Shown here in pieces: positions 1-11,909 of a DNA stretch of 24,178 bases. The translations under genes and the position numbers were made by a program. The stretch comes from Ophiothrix spiculata (taxonomy: Eukaryota > Echinodermata > Ophiuroidea > Amphilepidida > Ophiotrichidae). Position 1 is the stretch's first letter. Each line of letters starts with the position of its first letter. Location of the stretch: NCBI GenBank assembly GCA_000969725.1, contig JXSR01S035947.1, one strand, 5' to 3'. The notes under the pieces are model-generated. The model searched no databases, had not been told where the DNA came from, and saw nothing but the letters and a program-made list of their open reading frames with translations.

Positions 1-657
1 TCCTGTGCATGATATGTTCTTTATTATTATTCTGATTAGGAACACATTTTATTCATGTATGCCACTAATGAAATGAAATGGCTTTATTAATTATAGCTGC
101 AGACAGTAAGGCCAGTCATTAGCCATTGCTAGGTCTTTAACCTTTAAAGTGCAACATTTACATGGTTGTATAGCTTATGATGCAAATGTTGGCATATATG
201 CCTTTATGTTTTCTTCCTATTACTTGCATTAAAAGTCATTTTTTAAATTGGGATCCTAAATATGGAATTACTTTAAAATAACATATAAATATCATAGTTG
301 AATTCTGAAGAAAAATTCCATTACAAAATTTGCAACATTTTATTTTCAGTTTATGAGAAGAAAACATCAAAGAAGCATGTTATAAACATCTAAATGGATC
401 AAACCAGAGGGTACTGAATGCTATGTATTGACTTTCATGCTTTCTGGTTTTGAACCACCAGATGACTTGATCATAACACAGAGTCTGTGGCAAGCATGAT
501 TTGGAAGAGACGTATGATCAGGGACATGACTGATGAGAGCTTCTAGGTTGTCAATTTTAATCAAGTATTAATTTATTGAATTAACATATCACATGTTATC
601 TTTTTACAGCTTATTTTTTGAAATATTGAACAATATTTTCCTTTCATTTTGTTGCAG
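1..657 (+). other. Intron or upstream flank of the HS2ST gene (partial)
   Basis: This stretch precedes the first HS2ST exon visible in the window and is probably the 3' end of an intron, because the exon at 658 starts mid-codon after a T-rich tract ending in CAG. I looked for the preceding HS2ST exon (the conserved His-Gly-His region) and did not find it, so that exon lies before the window. A small imperfect inverted repeat is visible (about 394-410 against 447-463). Nothing else is supported. Confidence 0.55.
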
Positions 658-796
658 TTTTGGTTCAATACAACAGCCACTGTACATAAACATTATCAGG
701 AAGCCTTTAGACAGACTAGTTTCATACTATTATTTCTTACGATTTGGTGATGACTTCAGACCAAAATTAACAAGACATAGACACAGTAATAAAGAG
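658..796 (+). CDS. HS2ST1: HS2ST exon: PAPS 3'-phosphate-binding segment
   Basis: The acceptor is a T-rich tract ending TTGCAG (AG at 656-657) and the donor is GAG|GTGAGT at 797. The exon begins with the third base of a codon and ends in phase 0 after 46 codons. It encodes [19 protein letters not shown] and on to HRHSNKE. The RKP..R..S pattern is the sulfotransferase motif that binds the 3' phosphate of PAPS. By my count back from the first Cys of DEC, the Arg in TRH aligns with human Arg189, a residue tied to uronic acid recognition. That alignment rests on memory of the human numbering. Confidence 0.93.
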
Positions 797-3700
797 GTGA
801 GTACCACTGTATTCTTTAATGAAAGTTATTGTTTCTCAAGAAGCACTAATTTCCATTGCAAGTTGCAGCTTTTGGGGAACACTAAAGAGCACTTATCTCC
901 ATTGTGCTCTTTAATTTAAATTGTTTTCATTTTTCACAGTTTTCAATGTAATGGAAGTTTCTACTTTATAGAAGCACATCTGACAAGAATGTACTTTTAA
1001 TTGTTAATTTTGATAAAGGTACTGTATTCAAAATATGACTTTCAGGTGTAGTTGATTGCTTGTTTCATTTATATATTTGTCTAGGGACCATTATGATGTT
1101 ACAACATTCCTAATAATTATCAAACTTTTATTTGTTATAATTTGATGCTTTATACAGCTTACTGTAATAATGTAATTTCCATGTTTTTGTCATGCTCTAT
1201 ATGTAATGTGATTGTTGCCTGTAAACCTGATTCATAATTGTGCCTAATAATGATACTTTATTGCTGCTTGCAAATTGTGTTGTTCTAAAAATAGTCACAA
1301 AATTCAATTACCTTCTTAAAGAGCAATCATTATTCTCAATTTGCTATTTGTAAACCTGTTACATTATTACAGAATGATATTTTCTAGATGAAATATTTTT
1401 AACAACATAAACAATTTAAAATATCTGCTAGAAAGTCAACTTCTGTATGAAGAAAATTATAAAGGAACACAGGGAAAAACGTGTAAAATACAAAAACTAA
1501 TTTTAATTTTTCACTGTTAAAAAAATGCTGTTTTTGGTTTTTATTTAAAATGAAGTGTTCAATTAAATTTTTAGACAGTTTGAAATACAATGTATTTGTA
1601 TATTGATATTGATAAAGAAATAATCATTTCAAGAAAAATTCAGGCTCCACTGCATCAACTACTTCTCCAGTATCTACTAAGCTGCACTTAAATGTAACAT
1701 CTTGAAACATCATAGACTGAATATATAAGGAAAATATATTACATTTGAAAAAGCTTATTAGCAAAGAGATCATTCTTTTATTTGAAAAATTTGAAATTCT
1801 TCAAGAAAACCATAAAATTTCACTCATCACATGTGAAGCAGACAACATTTTGCCCAATTATCACTCATTTATGCACACCTGCAATAAAGATACATACCTG
1901 AGTCCTTCACAATGAATGAAATCAAGATTCTATGGTATCAATGCTTTATGCTCATGCGACGATGGCTTTCAAGTAAACCGCCACTTAGATGGAAATTGGC
2001 AAGGTAGAATGTATAAATGGAGGTATGTCCCAGGGGGTGCTACTCAAGTGTATTGCGGCAAGCGTGTATGGCTTTATTGTTCTAAAAAGTGACTTAACAG
2101 GTGTAATCTGCTCAATTTCCTCAAGACAATTAAATAGCATGTTTTACCTTTGAAGTCAATATTATCATCCAATATTATACTTATTTTTCTAGATCTTCAC
2201 CTTCAAAACATATTTTAGTATGTCTTCATACCAAATGCCTCAAATTAGACCTCTTTTCTCTTATATATCTCTAATATTGCATTTTAGAGAGCAAAAGGTT
2301 CCATTTTTCCTTTTTTTTGTACATATTTATTCCTAAAGACAAAAATATCTTCATGTTTTGTTGGGAATCAGAATTAATCCCACTGCTTGAACTAAAGATG
2401 TACCTTTTATGAGCTACTGCAGACTTACTCTGCACCTAGTCGTTGTTAAATTAATACCAAAGGCCTTAAAATTGTTGACTTGCCATTTGCACAATTGAAG
2501 GTCGCTATTCTTTTCATTTACCTTATCTCAATAGCAAATTTGGTGAAAGAGCATGATATTTGGGTTAAGTTAACATCAATAATTACAAAATGTTACATAT
2601 TTGAATAAAACAAACATATATCTTGAATAAATAAAACACACACACACACACTTATATAAACAATTTTATTCACATTTCTTGGTCCATTTTTTGAAAAAAA
2701 ATTATAATAACAAAGAAAAAAGAAAGATCTGACCGACTGACCATCAATTTTACCATTTAAGGATATTTTTAAGGCCTAATATTGGAGGCTTGATAAGCTT
2801 TGATAATTAAAAATCAACACAGTTGTCAGATTGGTATATATTAGTCAGCCAATTCACGTGAGCATCCCCATACCCCCAGTTTATTTAATCTTTTCACTAC
2901 ACATTTATGTGGAAGTGTGAGTCACGAATCACTAGTTGCAATCGCAAACACCTTACGTCATGATATCAAAAGAATATCAAGGTGGCAAAGTTATTTCCCC
3001 CACTAATGAAACAAACTCTTACTGAAAAATACAAAGTGACAGCGAAATGTAGTTGAAAGGAAATTGGTTAAATTAAAAATCATTCTTCCTTCAAAGTGGT
3101 ATGTGATGAAAAATCACAGATCTGTTATAGGAGAGGGGTAAACTGGCTTTTTTATACTAAGTGGAATGTGATGACAAATCAAAGCTGTTATAGGAGAGAG
3201 GGATAAGATACTTGACGGACTTTGTTTTGTTTATTTTTTGGTAAAAATTTAATTCAGAAAATGGTTAATTTTGATTATTTTTAACATTTTTATGTTGCAA
3301 GTTTCAATTTCAAGAACAAAAGAGTTACTGTGAATCACTACATAGGGGTGATACTCCATATTGATTCTAGGCAAGCAAAAGTAATCTTCCCTGCTTCTTG
3401 ACATGCACACCACTAAATATTTCAATATATTCCTCCTGCTCATTGGTATGCACCACTAAATATTTGTGTCTATTTACTTGTAACAATTTGTTTGTGTGTT
3501 GTTATATTGTGACATTGATTTGCAGTTGTTTTGTACAATTGTTTTTATTTATAACCAGAGATTTTCACCAGAGCGATTTAACAGGGTGAGATTTATTCAG
3601 ATAAAGAAATTATTTGTTCAAAAAGCATTCATAACAACTAATGAATTAATTTCTGATATTAATTGAAAAACATTTAACAACAATAATTAATTAAACTCAC

Positions 3701-6700
3701 TTCAACTGCATCTATATGGATCTAAGCATTAATGGCAAAATAACAAAAAAATAATTCAAAAACCATTATGTATATGATCTGTAATGTTATTTGAATATCA
3801 TTTTCTCAATGCATTTTTTAACTCATCTAATCATTTGCCAACCCAAAGGTTCCATATTTGTAGTTATGTGTTTTATATGTTTTTTTATACATGCATGCTT
3901 TAAATGTTACAATTTTATTCATACTTTCAGTGGTCACAATGACCATATCTAATTTTTGTTTGCTAAAAATATGGTATCAAATACAATCAGTCCATGATTT
4001 TTTACACCATTGATATTCATATAGGCCTATTAAATTGTTCATTAATATTTATCACCTTTGATTTTCAGACATTTGATGAATGTGTTGCAAGAAAAGGCTA
4101 CGACTGTGCTCCTGAAAAGCTTTGGATTCAGGTTCCCTTCTTCTGTGGTCATGCTCATGAATGCTGGTAAGATATGCTTACTAAAGATGATGTTATGTAC
4201 ATTTCTTAACAAAGCACATGGAATTGATTGTCAACATGCTAAACAATAAATCTAGAGACAATCCGTGGGTGTTTTTTGGGGGGGGGGGTTTGCAATAAAA
4301 AAAAAAAGAGATGCTGATGACAAAACATCAATGAGCTAATATGAGTATTACTCAATGATTGGATTTTTTTTGTGAAATCAGTAACGGACACATTTGTTCC
4401 CTTTGATCAATCATGTTGAAGAAAGAGTTACAAGTAGCTCTCAGTAGATAATGAAGTCTGGCCCTATGGCATCGCCAGCTCCACCTTACTTTTAATCGTG
4501 GTGTTACAATATTATATAATGAAGTAGCATTTGGTACAATGGAAGCTTTTTTGTGATTTTATCCTGAAATTATGGTACATCATGGAATTTTAGGCTACCA
4601 TATGTTACAGGGGATGTTAACTTAAATATTTTCAATTTAACAACCAATAAATTGCTTGATGTATACATGCTTCAGGAGCATTTTTGACTCGGGAAACATG
4701 CAGGGTTTGACTTTACCGTTGGACCATCGGTCCCGATCAACAGAATTTCAGAAGAACCAACCAGTTCAGCAATAAGATGGTCCTTAGGTCTTATCGTTTT
4801 TTGAGGCTGTCACTGCATGGAATTGAGTTTGTGAAGGAACTTAATAATAGTGTCATATCGATGCAATGTTATTAGTAGTAAGTCAAAGCATCTTCAATTC
4901 TTGTGATATCAAGAAGCATCAAGAATATGTTACATAGGGCCTAATGCAGAAAAGAGATTAACCAATGAATAACAAAGACAAACCATGCGCTTTTAAATGT
5001 TTGTTTCATTATTTTTATACGCCAGGGAAGTAGTGACGTCATAATTTATGTAAATCACCCAACACATGCGTTTTGGACCCAAACAAAAGGGGTGGACATT
5101 TTTGCCACACGTTAAGTCTATGGGGGAAAAGTCAGAATCCTATTTGATACCATAACATTCATCTAAAACAAAAATAAGATAAAACATTCAGGCATGTTAT
5201 GCTAAAGGTTCTGATCACAAGCCAGGACGGGACCCCTGCCGTTATTTTCGTTTTCCAACCGAGAAAAATCAGTTTGATTTGTATGTTTACGTATGCCTAT
5301 TCTGTTAATACGTATGATCAGTTGGCATGATCCTTTGTTTGGAACCAGATCGCACGTGTTGGGCTAATTATCATAACTGTGACGTCCTTACTTCCCCGGC
5401 ATATTGCAACAAGAGTACCATATAATTAATACAACATATAAATGCACTGCTAATTTAATAACAATGATATTGATCAGATCACCTGTTCTGATCATGACTT
5501 TTTTTTTACATTGTATGACTACATCATCCTAATTATCAATATCGTAACTTGAGTAACTGTCACTGATTTTGGAATTAAAAGTCCTTCTGAAGGACCTGTG
5601 GATTTTGAGACTTACTGGTCCTTCTGTCCTGTGGATTTAAAAGTGTAAAGGCAACCCCTGAACATGCTCCAGCAGCATGCTTGGCATGCATGGAAACATG
5701 ATCTCCAAGAGCATGTAAGTATCAGTAAGTACTGAGGTAAATCCATGTTTCAGGTACTGTATATGCAAGTAGTTACCAATCAAAACTTTGCTTCTGCAGG
5801 TTTTGCTCCAGACACTCCAGTGTTCTCTTGAACAAAAACTTGTGAATAAAAGCAGTGTTTGACACTACATAGGTTATCCTAAATAAATATGTCTTATATA
5901 TTTTTGATTGTAATCCTTTTTCTAGGCAACCGGGCAGCAGGTGGGCCCTGGAACAAGCCAAGCGCAATCTGGTCAACAATTATATGTTAGTAGGCATTAC
6001 AGAAGAAATGCAAGAGTTTGTCATGGTCCTAGAAGCAGCCTTGCCGTCCATGTTTAAAGGCGCTACAGATCATTTTCTAACAGGTAAGCAATAATATCAA
6101 ATATTTGCCCAAGTGTAGTTTAGGTCCAAATCAGATGGGTCCTAACCATTTATACAGTATTAATGTTTGCATTTTTCATCACTGTTAAAGAGAGGCACTG
6201 TTAGGCAACACACATATATCAGGAGGATTTTTGCCTAAGCAAGGAACTAAGGGAGGATAGTTTGAGCAAAGTGAGGACTACCTCAGTGGAGATCTTCACT
6301 TTATATGCAAGGTGTAAAAATGTATTTCCAAACTAACCTCTGTTATATAGGGGTTACACACATCCTGGTTGCTCGGGCTTGGTTGTGGGTGTATACTTCT
6401 TATACAACTCTTCGGTTATCTGCGTAAATGTGTGTACATATGAAAGAAATTGCTGCAAATTGAAGCCTTGACCCGATTCATGCATGGCAACCTTGTAATT
6501 ATGTTTTTTTCCTAAATTGTATGTATTATGCTAAAAAGTAGAATGCAAATTTCTGGAAAATGTTTGTCAGACCACTATATCTATTTTGAATATGCAGCCT
6601 TGAACAAGTCACTTTATTTGCTTTCCCCTTTTCATTCCATATAACATACTTTTAACAATTTTGATCCTTGCCATTTTCCAATGTAATTTGAATATTTGTA

Positions 6701-8239
6701 TGAATCAAATGCATACCATTTACTTGTTTTTATCAGAATATATTTTAAAGATCTACTTTGTTTGCCTTGTTTTATTTTTGCAAATGCATTTGTTCTGCTT
6801 CTAATTCTGTTCTGCTTGTTGTATTCACCTGACATTTGTCTGAGTGTTTTTGTTTATTTTGCATGTTGTTTATTTCATACTTGCTCAATTAACTCCACAC
6901 CACTACCACTGCATGTGCACTGTCTTTAACAAATATGCTTCCCTGAGCATGGCCTTCCTAATAATGAAATGCCTTTTTTCCATGCATAAAATCCCCATTT
7001 TTGGCATACATGACTCAAATATCAATAGAAATAATGTATGCTATATAAAAAAAACACAATCCAGGAAGTTCATTCAAGATTAGAAGGTTTCTAGTTCTGT
7101 TGCATATTGCTGAACCTTCTTCTTCTTCTTCCATAAAAGTGCCTGCTTCAACTTGAAGAATATCGCACCTTTCATTGTCAATTCAAGTTGAGAAGCTGCT
7201 GAAGTCTTTCAATGGTGTAATCATGTATGATAAAAAAATTATGGCAGCCAACCATATTGCAGCAGCAGAATAGCAGTATAAAATGCTTTCCATCTTTGAA
7301 AAGTGCAATGCAAGGATTTGAATTGGGTGGGTTGTTAGTTTTACACATTGTGCATTGAAAAAATGGTTGAAACCTAAAAAAATGTTTCAATACAGCTCAA
7401 AAGTAACTGCAAGCCAATTTAAGGGAAAATATTCATTTCATTCATAACTTTCATTTTTTATATTATCCATGAAATTGTTTGGTGTATGCATGGGAGAGCA
7501 AAGTGATTTTGTTTTACAATTATGGTCTTCCATCGGTCAACTTCCTAAAGCTGGATTCTAACAGTTTTGTTAGTCTCTGTTGTATTGATAGTAACAATGT
7601 GAACACTATTTAATAGAAGAGCGTGAGGCATTCTTGTAAAAAACTTAGGGAGATATAAATTCAGTGTCAATTTGTAGTCATTATATAGTCAAGGAGTTGT
7701 TTTTTAAAAAATGTTCAAACCATTCAACAAAATGCAGTTATTCAGTGTCTTGAAATTTTAAGTTTGAATTCTAAACCAAAAAGAAAGTCAATTTATTTGC
7801 ATATAAAATTCCAATTTGCACCAGTTAGTCCTACATGTGGGCCCCTCTTCACTCATCATTTCTCATCTAGTGGGCACTTTATATGTTGAATTAATATAGT
7901 TGTATCTTGTCGGGTGCGTGAACTAACCCTAAATGTTTCTAACCAAGCATATTTTGTCTCTCTCTTTTTGTGTTCTTTTTCATCTCTGCTCAACTTACCT
8001 CACCAAATGGAGTAGGGCACAAGTCCCATCTACGCAAGACCGCCAATAAGAAGCCGTTATCACCGGACACAATAGCGCAATTTGAGACCTCCACAATATG
8101 GCAGGTGGAGGAGGAATTCTATGACTTTGTACTGAACAATTTTCATGCCATCAAAAAGAGGACATTAAAAGAAGTAGACGGAAAACTAGTACCTGTCACT
8201 AAGCAATTTATGTATGAGAAAGTGCGGCCCAAGACATAA
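658..8239 (+). CDS. HS2ST1: Heparan sulfate 2-O-sulfotransferase, 3' portion (four exons)
   Basis: Join 658-796, 4069-4166, 5926-6083, 8016-8239. The enzyme is a Golgi type II membrane protein that transfers sulfate from PAPS to the 2-O position of iduronate (and some glucuronate) in heparan sulfate. The exons total 619 nt: one base completing an upstream codon, then 205 codons and TAA. Splice phases agree at every junction (0, 2, 1). Diagnostic blocks in order are [20 protein letters not shown] (3'-phosphate-binding segment), four cysteines in [11 protein letters not shown] and [10 protein letters not shown], the EAALP segment, GHKSHLRKT, and a C-terminus ending YEKVRPKT. As I remember the human protein (356 residues), these match its last ~205 residues. 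The KSHLRKT block and ending favour HS2ST over uronyl 2-sulfotransferase. The N-terminal anchor, P-loop and catalytic His lie upstream, so the gene is partial only because of the window edge. No frameshift or premature stop is seen. Confidence 0.93.
2636..2651. repeat. AC dinucleotide microsatellite
   Basis: Eight uninterrupted AC units lie inside the 3272-bp HS2ST intron. Confidence 0.9.
3094..3208. repeat. Diverged tandem duplication, 65-bp period, two copies
   Basis: AAGTGG begins at 3094 and again at 3159. The two copies share AATGTGATGA-like and CTGTTATAGGAGAG words in the same order, with several substitutions. This is an old local duplication in the intron. No coding potential is seen. 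Confidence 0.8.
4069..4166 (+). CDS. HS2ST1: HS2ST exon: cysteine-rich segment
   Basis: The acceptor is GATTTTCAG and the donor is TG|GTAAGA. The 98 nt give 32 codons plus two bases. The product runs from [20 protein letters not shown] to [10 protein letters not shown], with the Trp codon split across the intron. The four Cys correspond to the two disulfides known for HS2ST (human 201-209 and 222-228, from memory). The following intron is 1759 bp. Confidence 0.94.
4167..5925 (+). other. HS2ST intron, 1759 bp
   Basis: It runs from GTAAGA to TTTTTCTAG. It contains an 11-base G run (4278-4288) shortly before an 11-base A run (4297-4307), and the long-TIR element at 5017-5404. No exon-like open frame is supported. 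Confidence 0.8.
5017..5404. mobile_element. MITE-like element with ~75-bp terminal inverted repeats
   Basis: The left arm (about 5017-5091) and the reverse complement of the right arm (about 5331-5404) align over two blocks. The outer block is GCCAGGGAAGTAGTGACGTC against GCCGGGGAAGTAAGGACGTC. The inner block is CCCAACACATGCG against CCCAACACGTGCG, followed by CCAAACAAA in both. About 240 bp of unrelated sequence separates the arms. The element is about 388 bp with no coding capacity, which fits a non-autonomous DNA transposon. The target site duplication and superfamily are not resolved. Both arms carry a GTGACGTC word, a CRE-like core. Confidence 0.8.
5926..6083 (+). CDS. HS2ST1: HS2ST exon: helical segment after the disulfides
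   Basis: The acceptor is TTTTTCTAG and the donor is ACAG|GTAAGC. The first base completes the split Trp codon; the exon ends one base into a Gly codon. The product begins [20 protein letters not shown], continues through [19 protein letters not shown] and ends KGATDHFLT. As I recall it, human HS2ST has WNVGSRWAMDQAKYNL and LLEAALPRFFRGAT in the same place. Confidence 0.95.
6084..8015 (+). other. HS2ST last intron, 1932 bp
   Basis: It runs from GTAAGC to GGAGTAG. The acceptor lies close to a T-rich tract near 7951-7990 but the last 25 bases are not strongly pyrimidine-rich. There is a short CTT/TTC run around 7112-7131 and a small hairpin (7147-7158 against 7182-7195). No gene is seen in it. 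Confidence 0.75.
8016..8239 (+). CDS. HS2ST1: HS2ST terminal coding exon
   Basis: The exon starts after AG at 8014-8015 and completes the Gly codon of the previous exon. It encodes (G)[18 protein letters not shown] and onward to [11 protein letters not shown], then TAA at 8237-8239. The GHKSHLRKT block and the YEKxxPK ending are the HS2ST C-terminal signature. An in-frame ATG at 7970 lies in the intron and is not the start. The exon choice is fixed by phase and homology. Confidence 0.94.
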
Positions 8240-8939
8240 CAGAAGGGGAACATTTTGTGCTGTTTTTATTACTCTGCTCCTTGTGTTTGTACATGTATTA
8301 GGGAACTTTTTAAGTACTTGTATGTATGTTTCTGATGGCAGCTAATTTATGCTGTTTAGTGTGTACTTTTGAGACTATGTGTATAGTTCAGAAACTAAGG
8401 GATAGTGTGAAAATGGATCTTGTAAAGATTTTTTGAAGATTTTTGCAAATCATAATGAATTGAGTGACTCAAAGCATTTGATATGGTGGATCTAATGATA
8501 TCATTTGGAATTTCAGCACAAGACTTTATATAAAGCATGAGTAATTGACATCAATCTCGTCCAGTGCAATATAACATGTGACTAACTACAGGACACAAAA
8601 GTACTGAAGCAGTTATCATTGTAGATCATAAATCAAAGCTGGGTTTATGTGGCAGTGCATATCTACTGCAAACAAACAAGTTACTGGCATTTTTACTGGC
8701 ATTTGAAAGTTGTTAAGCAGCAGGTCAGCTCTGTTACTGAAGTTAAATATTTAACTTACAAGTTTGAATTCAGATTTGCTCCGTGCACTAAAATGATTTT
8801 TGTCCATATACATCAAGGTTCTTTACACATTTGACCTTTGATTGTTTATCTGAACTATACACACTCTCTTTATTTATGTGCCATGTATGTGAGAGAAAAA
8901 AGGGTCTCAAGTGTAAATCGCAGAAGTGATTTGATCTGA

Positions 8940-9372
8940 CTAAGTCCACATATATCCATGGAATCCAGTTCTAGATTTTGCAAAGTTTATATCTGTCCAT
9001 GAAAGTCAGTTTTGGATTTTGTAACGTTCACATTTTCCATGGAAAACATGTTTGTATCTTGCAAAATCTATATCTGACCTGGGAAATTATATTTGGATTT
9101 TGGAAAGTCCACAACTGTTCATGGAATTCAGTCAAAGTCCACATCTGTCTGATTTGGATTTTGTAATATCCACAATTCTCCATGGAATCAGGTCTGGATC
9201 TTGCAAAGTCCACATCTGTCCGTTGAATCAAGGTCTGGATTTTGAAAAGTCCACAACTATCTATGGAATTCAGTTGTGGATTTTGCAAAGGCTACATCTA
9301 TCCATGGGATCCAGGTTTGGGTTTGCAAAGTATGTATCTAACCATGGAATCCCAATCTGGGTCTTGCAAAGT
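8940..9372. repeat. Minisatellite, 40-41-bp period, about 11 diverged copies
   Basis: The unit is built on AAAGTCCACATCTGTCCATGG followed by an AATCAGG-like word and TCTGGATTTTGC, with each part varying. CCATGG-like anchors fall at 8956, 8997, 9037, 9078, 9119, 9180, 9220, 9261, 9302 and 9342, giving spacings of 40 or 41 except one interval of 61 that holds a partial copy. The period is not a multiple of three, so the open frames that cross it on both strands are repeat artefacts and not protein. Confidence 0.92.
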
Positions 9373-9573
9373 GATAGTTATGGTGTTGGTCAAGATTTGC
9401 AGAGGGCCGAATACAAGAATAATAGTGCTATCAAAAATTAGTGAAATGAGTATCTTTTATAAACTACCAAATTGTTGGATGTAAAAATATGTGAATTGTA
9501 CATGAATTGTAATTTTCCCCTAGAAAGTAGCATATATGCTGTAAATGAAGATATTAGATGAATTTTTTACAGA

Positions 9574-9579
9574 AATAAA
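9574..9579 (+). terminator. Candidate polyadenylation signal for HS2ST
   Basis: An exact AATAAA hexamer lies 1.3 kb past the HS2ST stop, followed by TTTTGATTTATCTTATTG, a plausible U-rich downstream element. I see no earlier exact hexamer after the stop. Confidence 0.5.
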
Positions 9580-9595
9580 AGCAATTTAGCCATTT

Positions 9596-10615
9596 TGATT
9601 TATCTTATTGTCTTAAAACAACATCACCTTTTATGGCATAGTTCAAATATTGCATTGGATAACACATTAAAAGAAGGCACCTTGATTGTGTGGAAATATT
9701 TGGGGTCTATCTGCTGACTAAGTGATGATAGCTAAACAGGTATTACATCAACCAATGATCATATTCATTTGGATAACAAAACTGTTTGCAAAATGACAAT
9801 GGATCTATGTGTTAATCATAAAAATGATCAAATTAGACATCGGAAACAAAAATACAGGGCTGGGTTGCATTAACAGACATTAAGGCCCTACACTCTGGAT
9901 TTAGTTTACACTGTCCAATTATTTTTTGACTGATCTGTAACAAGAAGTGTGATTGGGCCAATCTGCATGTAATTGCTCTATATAACAACCATAAGAAGGG
10001 AATGAAACTTTCCTGTAATGGTTGTCATATTCAATAATCATAATGCAAAGAAAATAACCCACCAATGTTACTAGATATTTATGAGTTAACGTATGTATGT
10101 ATGCAATGCTAGTGTTTTGTGAACTATTCCAGTGATGGAAAAGTAACACAATGCTAGGTATAGATGAGAAAAGTACTAAATGCCATTTTGATTTGAAAAA
10201 GCACAAACTTTCTGCAACACAATTATAACTTTGCCTATCCAAAAGTCAAATATGTACAATTCCAAGTGATGCATCCTGATGTATCTTAATTGATTTAAAT
10301 GATAGGTTAGTTCTTTAATGATAATCTTAAGTAACAAGTCAATGTGATTTTATTATAAAAACACTTGTTCCAATAATCTGTATGTTTGAAGAACAATAGA
10401 ACTACAGTTTTCAAATATTACATGTCACATGATAAGATACCATAACAAAATTTACCCTTATAAGTTGAAGACTCTAACTAAGAATGTAGAATCTGAAAAC
10501 AGTTATTAAGTGTCAGAAAATGACACCTTGGAAAATTAGTTAATGTTATATACTTTTAAGGTTAAAGATTGCTCGAAATTAAGAGCAAGGCAATGGAATC
10601 TCTGTTTTTGTGTAC
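9596..10615. other. Intergenic sequence, no feature recognised
   Basis: AT-rich sequence downstream of the putative poly(A) site. Short open frames (for example 9919-10242 on the minus strand) show no recognisable motif and are treated as chance. Confidence 0.6.
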
Positions 10616-10760
10616 TCTAAAGCTGGTATCGACAAGTGGTACAGAAATTGTCATTTTAATCATCTTTGCTGCATTGTCAAAAAATTCATTGTGGACGTGG
10701 TTTGATTTGATTTTTTGTGTTTGTCGACAATGAAAATTATTGCCGATACCAACTCTAGTT
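10616..10760. mobile_element. Small inverted-repeat element (~145 bp)
   Basis: AAAGCTGGTATCGACAA near 10619 matches the reverse complement of TTGCCGATACCAACTCTAG (10740-10758) at most positions. The core is GGTATCGRCAA. The arms continue less well inward with ATTGTC-type words. This fits a small MITE or a solo foldback; no target duplication was assigned. Confidence 0.55.
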
Positions 10761-11909
10761 AACTCCCTCAGGTATTTTGGAGTACATCTTTTTCAATTTT
10801 CCTACAGTACTTGCATGAGTTTTACCTCAGATTAAATTGAGACCTACTACAAGGTGTTCAGGTAAACATATGATTTTACAAGGTGTCCCTGAAACAGTGT
10901 AGAGTATTTTTTAACAGATTAAAAAAAAGCTGGTACTTTAACTTTAATAATCATTTTTTTGGTAAAATATTAAATATTTGCAATAGAACTATACTTATTT
11001 TCAGGATCAAGCATAACATAAAAGGTGATCTTGTAAATGAAATAGCCAATATAGCTACCTTTGGAAGTATGGAAGTAGAGGGGTTGTTGAGGATTGGGTC
11101 AGACTCATATGACTTTATCAAGAGTAATTATGGGCAGGCAACACTGTCACTGGGATGACTATAGAATTGAGACCTTAAGAGCCACCAATTAATCTGTATG
11201 CACTTAAACAGTCAAACTACCAGACTATATACAAAATTGCTCACAATCCAATGGTGGGTCTTATGTCTTGGTATATCATGGGTGACTCTAATATAAACAT
11301 AAGCTCTGCCTATTGGTTTGTAGGCACTAAATCTTAATTGGAATATTGAAATAAACTGCACAATCTCCAATGGTGGATCTTAGGTCTTGGTTTAATTGTC
11401 ACTCCTGTCAGTGGACTCACTTGCTCACTCAAACTCATAGACTACCAGCCGGCATGAATTTGTTCAGGTTACTTCTATAATTATGAATATGATGCATGGC
11501 TACCCCAAACATAGCAAGTACTGTAAATGTTTGTTAGTAAGTTGTATTTATATACAAAAATGTCATTTTCTAAAGCTTAAATTGTTATTGTGTGTTGTAA
11601 ATTATATGATCGTATGAAGATCTAAAAATCACAATCAGTGACAAGTTATCCTATTTAATTTTTTTTAATAATTAAGAATACTTTATTTGGGTATATTTCT
11701 TTCCATGACATAATTATGATGAGGCAAAGTAGACTTGTACATGTCCAAATATATTAATTTTTTACAAGCTTTGTGATTGGTTTAATGAATGGTATCTTAT
11801 TCAGATGGACCTATGAGCAGACAGGTTTCATACAGTCAAAATGAAACAAGCAGGTCAAAATATAATGTGATATATGAAAACTTCTCATTTAGTCTTTATG
11901 CTGCAGTGA
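10761..11909. other. Non-coding stretch with a diverged direct repeat
   Basis: CCAATGGTGG at 11248 and 11367 (spacing 119) anchor two copies of CACAAT...CCAATGGTGG.TCTTA.GTCTTGGT, covering about 11242-11276 and 11359-11392. Around 10854-10890, ACAAGGTGTTC and ACAAGGTGTCCC also form a near repeat. An open frame at 10883-11158 has no family signature that I recognise. Confidence 0.55.

Larger units (their letters stand above)
797..4068 (+). other. HS2ST intron, 3272 bp
   Basis: It runs from GTGAGT to TTTTCAG. It is AT-rich with no supportable nested gene. It contains a 16-bp AC dinucleotide run (2636-2651), a diverged two-copy tandem duplication (3094-3208, listed separately), and a short direct repeat of the words ATGCAC and CACTAAATATTT around 3403-3422 and 3448-3465. 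Small open frames here look like chance. Confidence 0.8.
8240..9595 (+). other. Probable HS2ST 3' UTR
   Basis: Non-coding AT-rich sequence follows the stop. The first clear AATAAA that I find downstream is at 9574-9579, followed by T-rich sequence, so the transcript probably ends close to 9600. The minisatellite at 8940-9372 would then lie inside the 3' UTR. The end point is an inference from the signal only. Confidence 0.5.

Noticed and set aside
9052..9441. 129-codon plus-strand open frame and an 86-codon minus-strand frame across the minisatellite
   Set aside because: Both are open only because a 40-41-bp repeat happens to lack stops; the period is not a multiple of three and the translations show no family motif.
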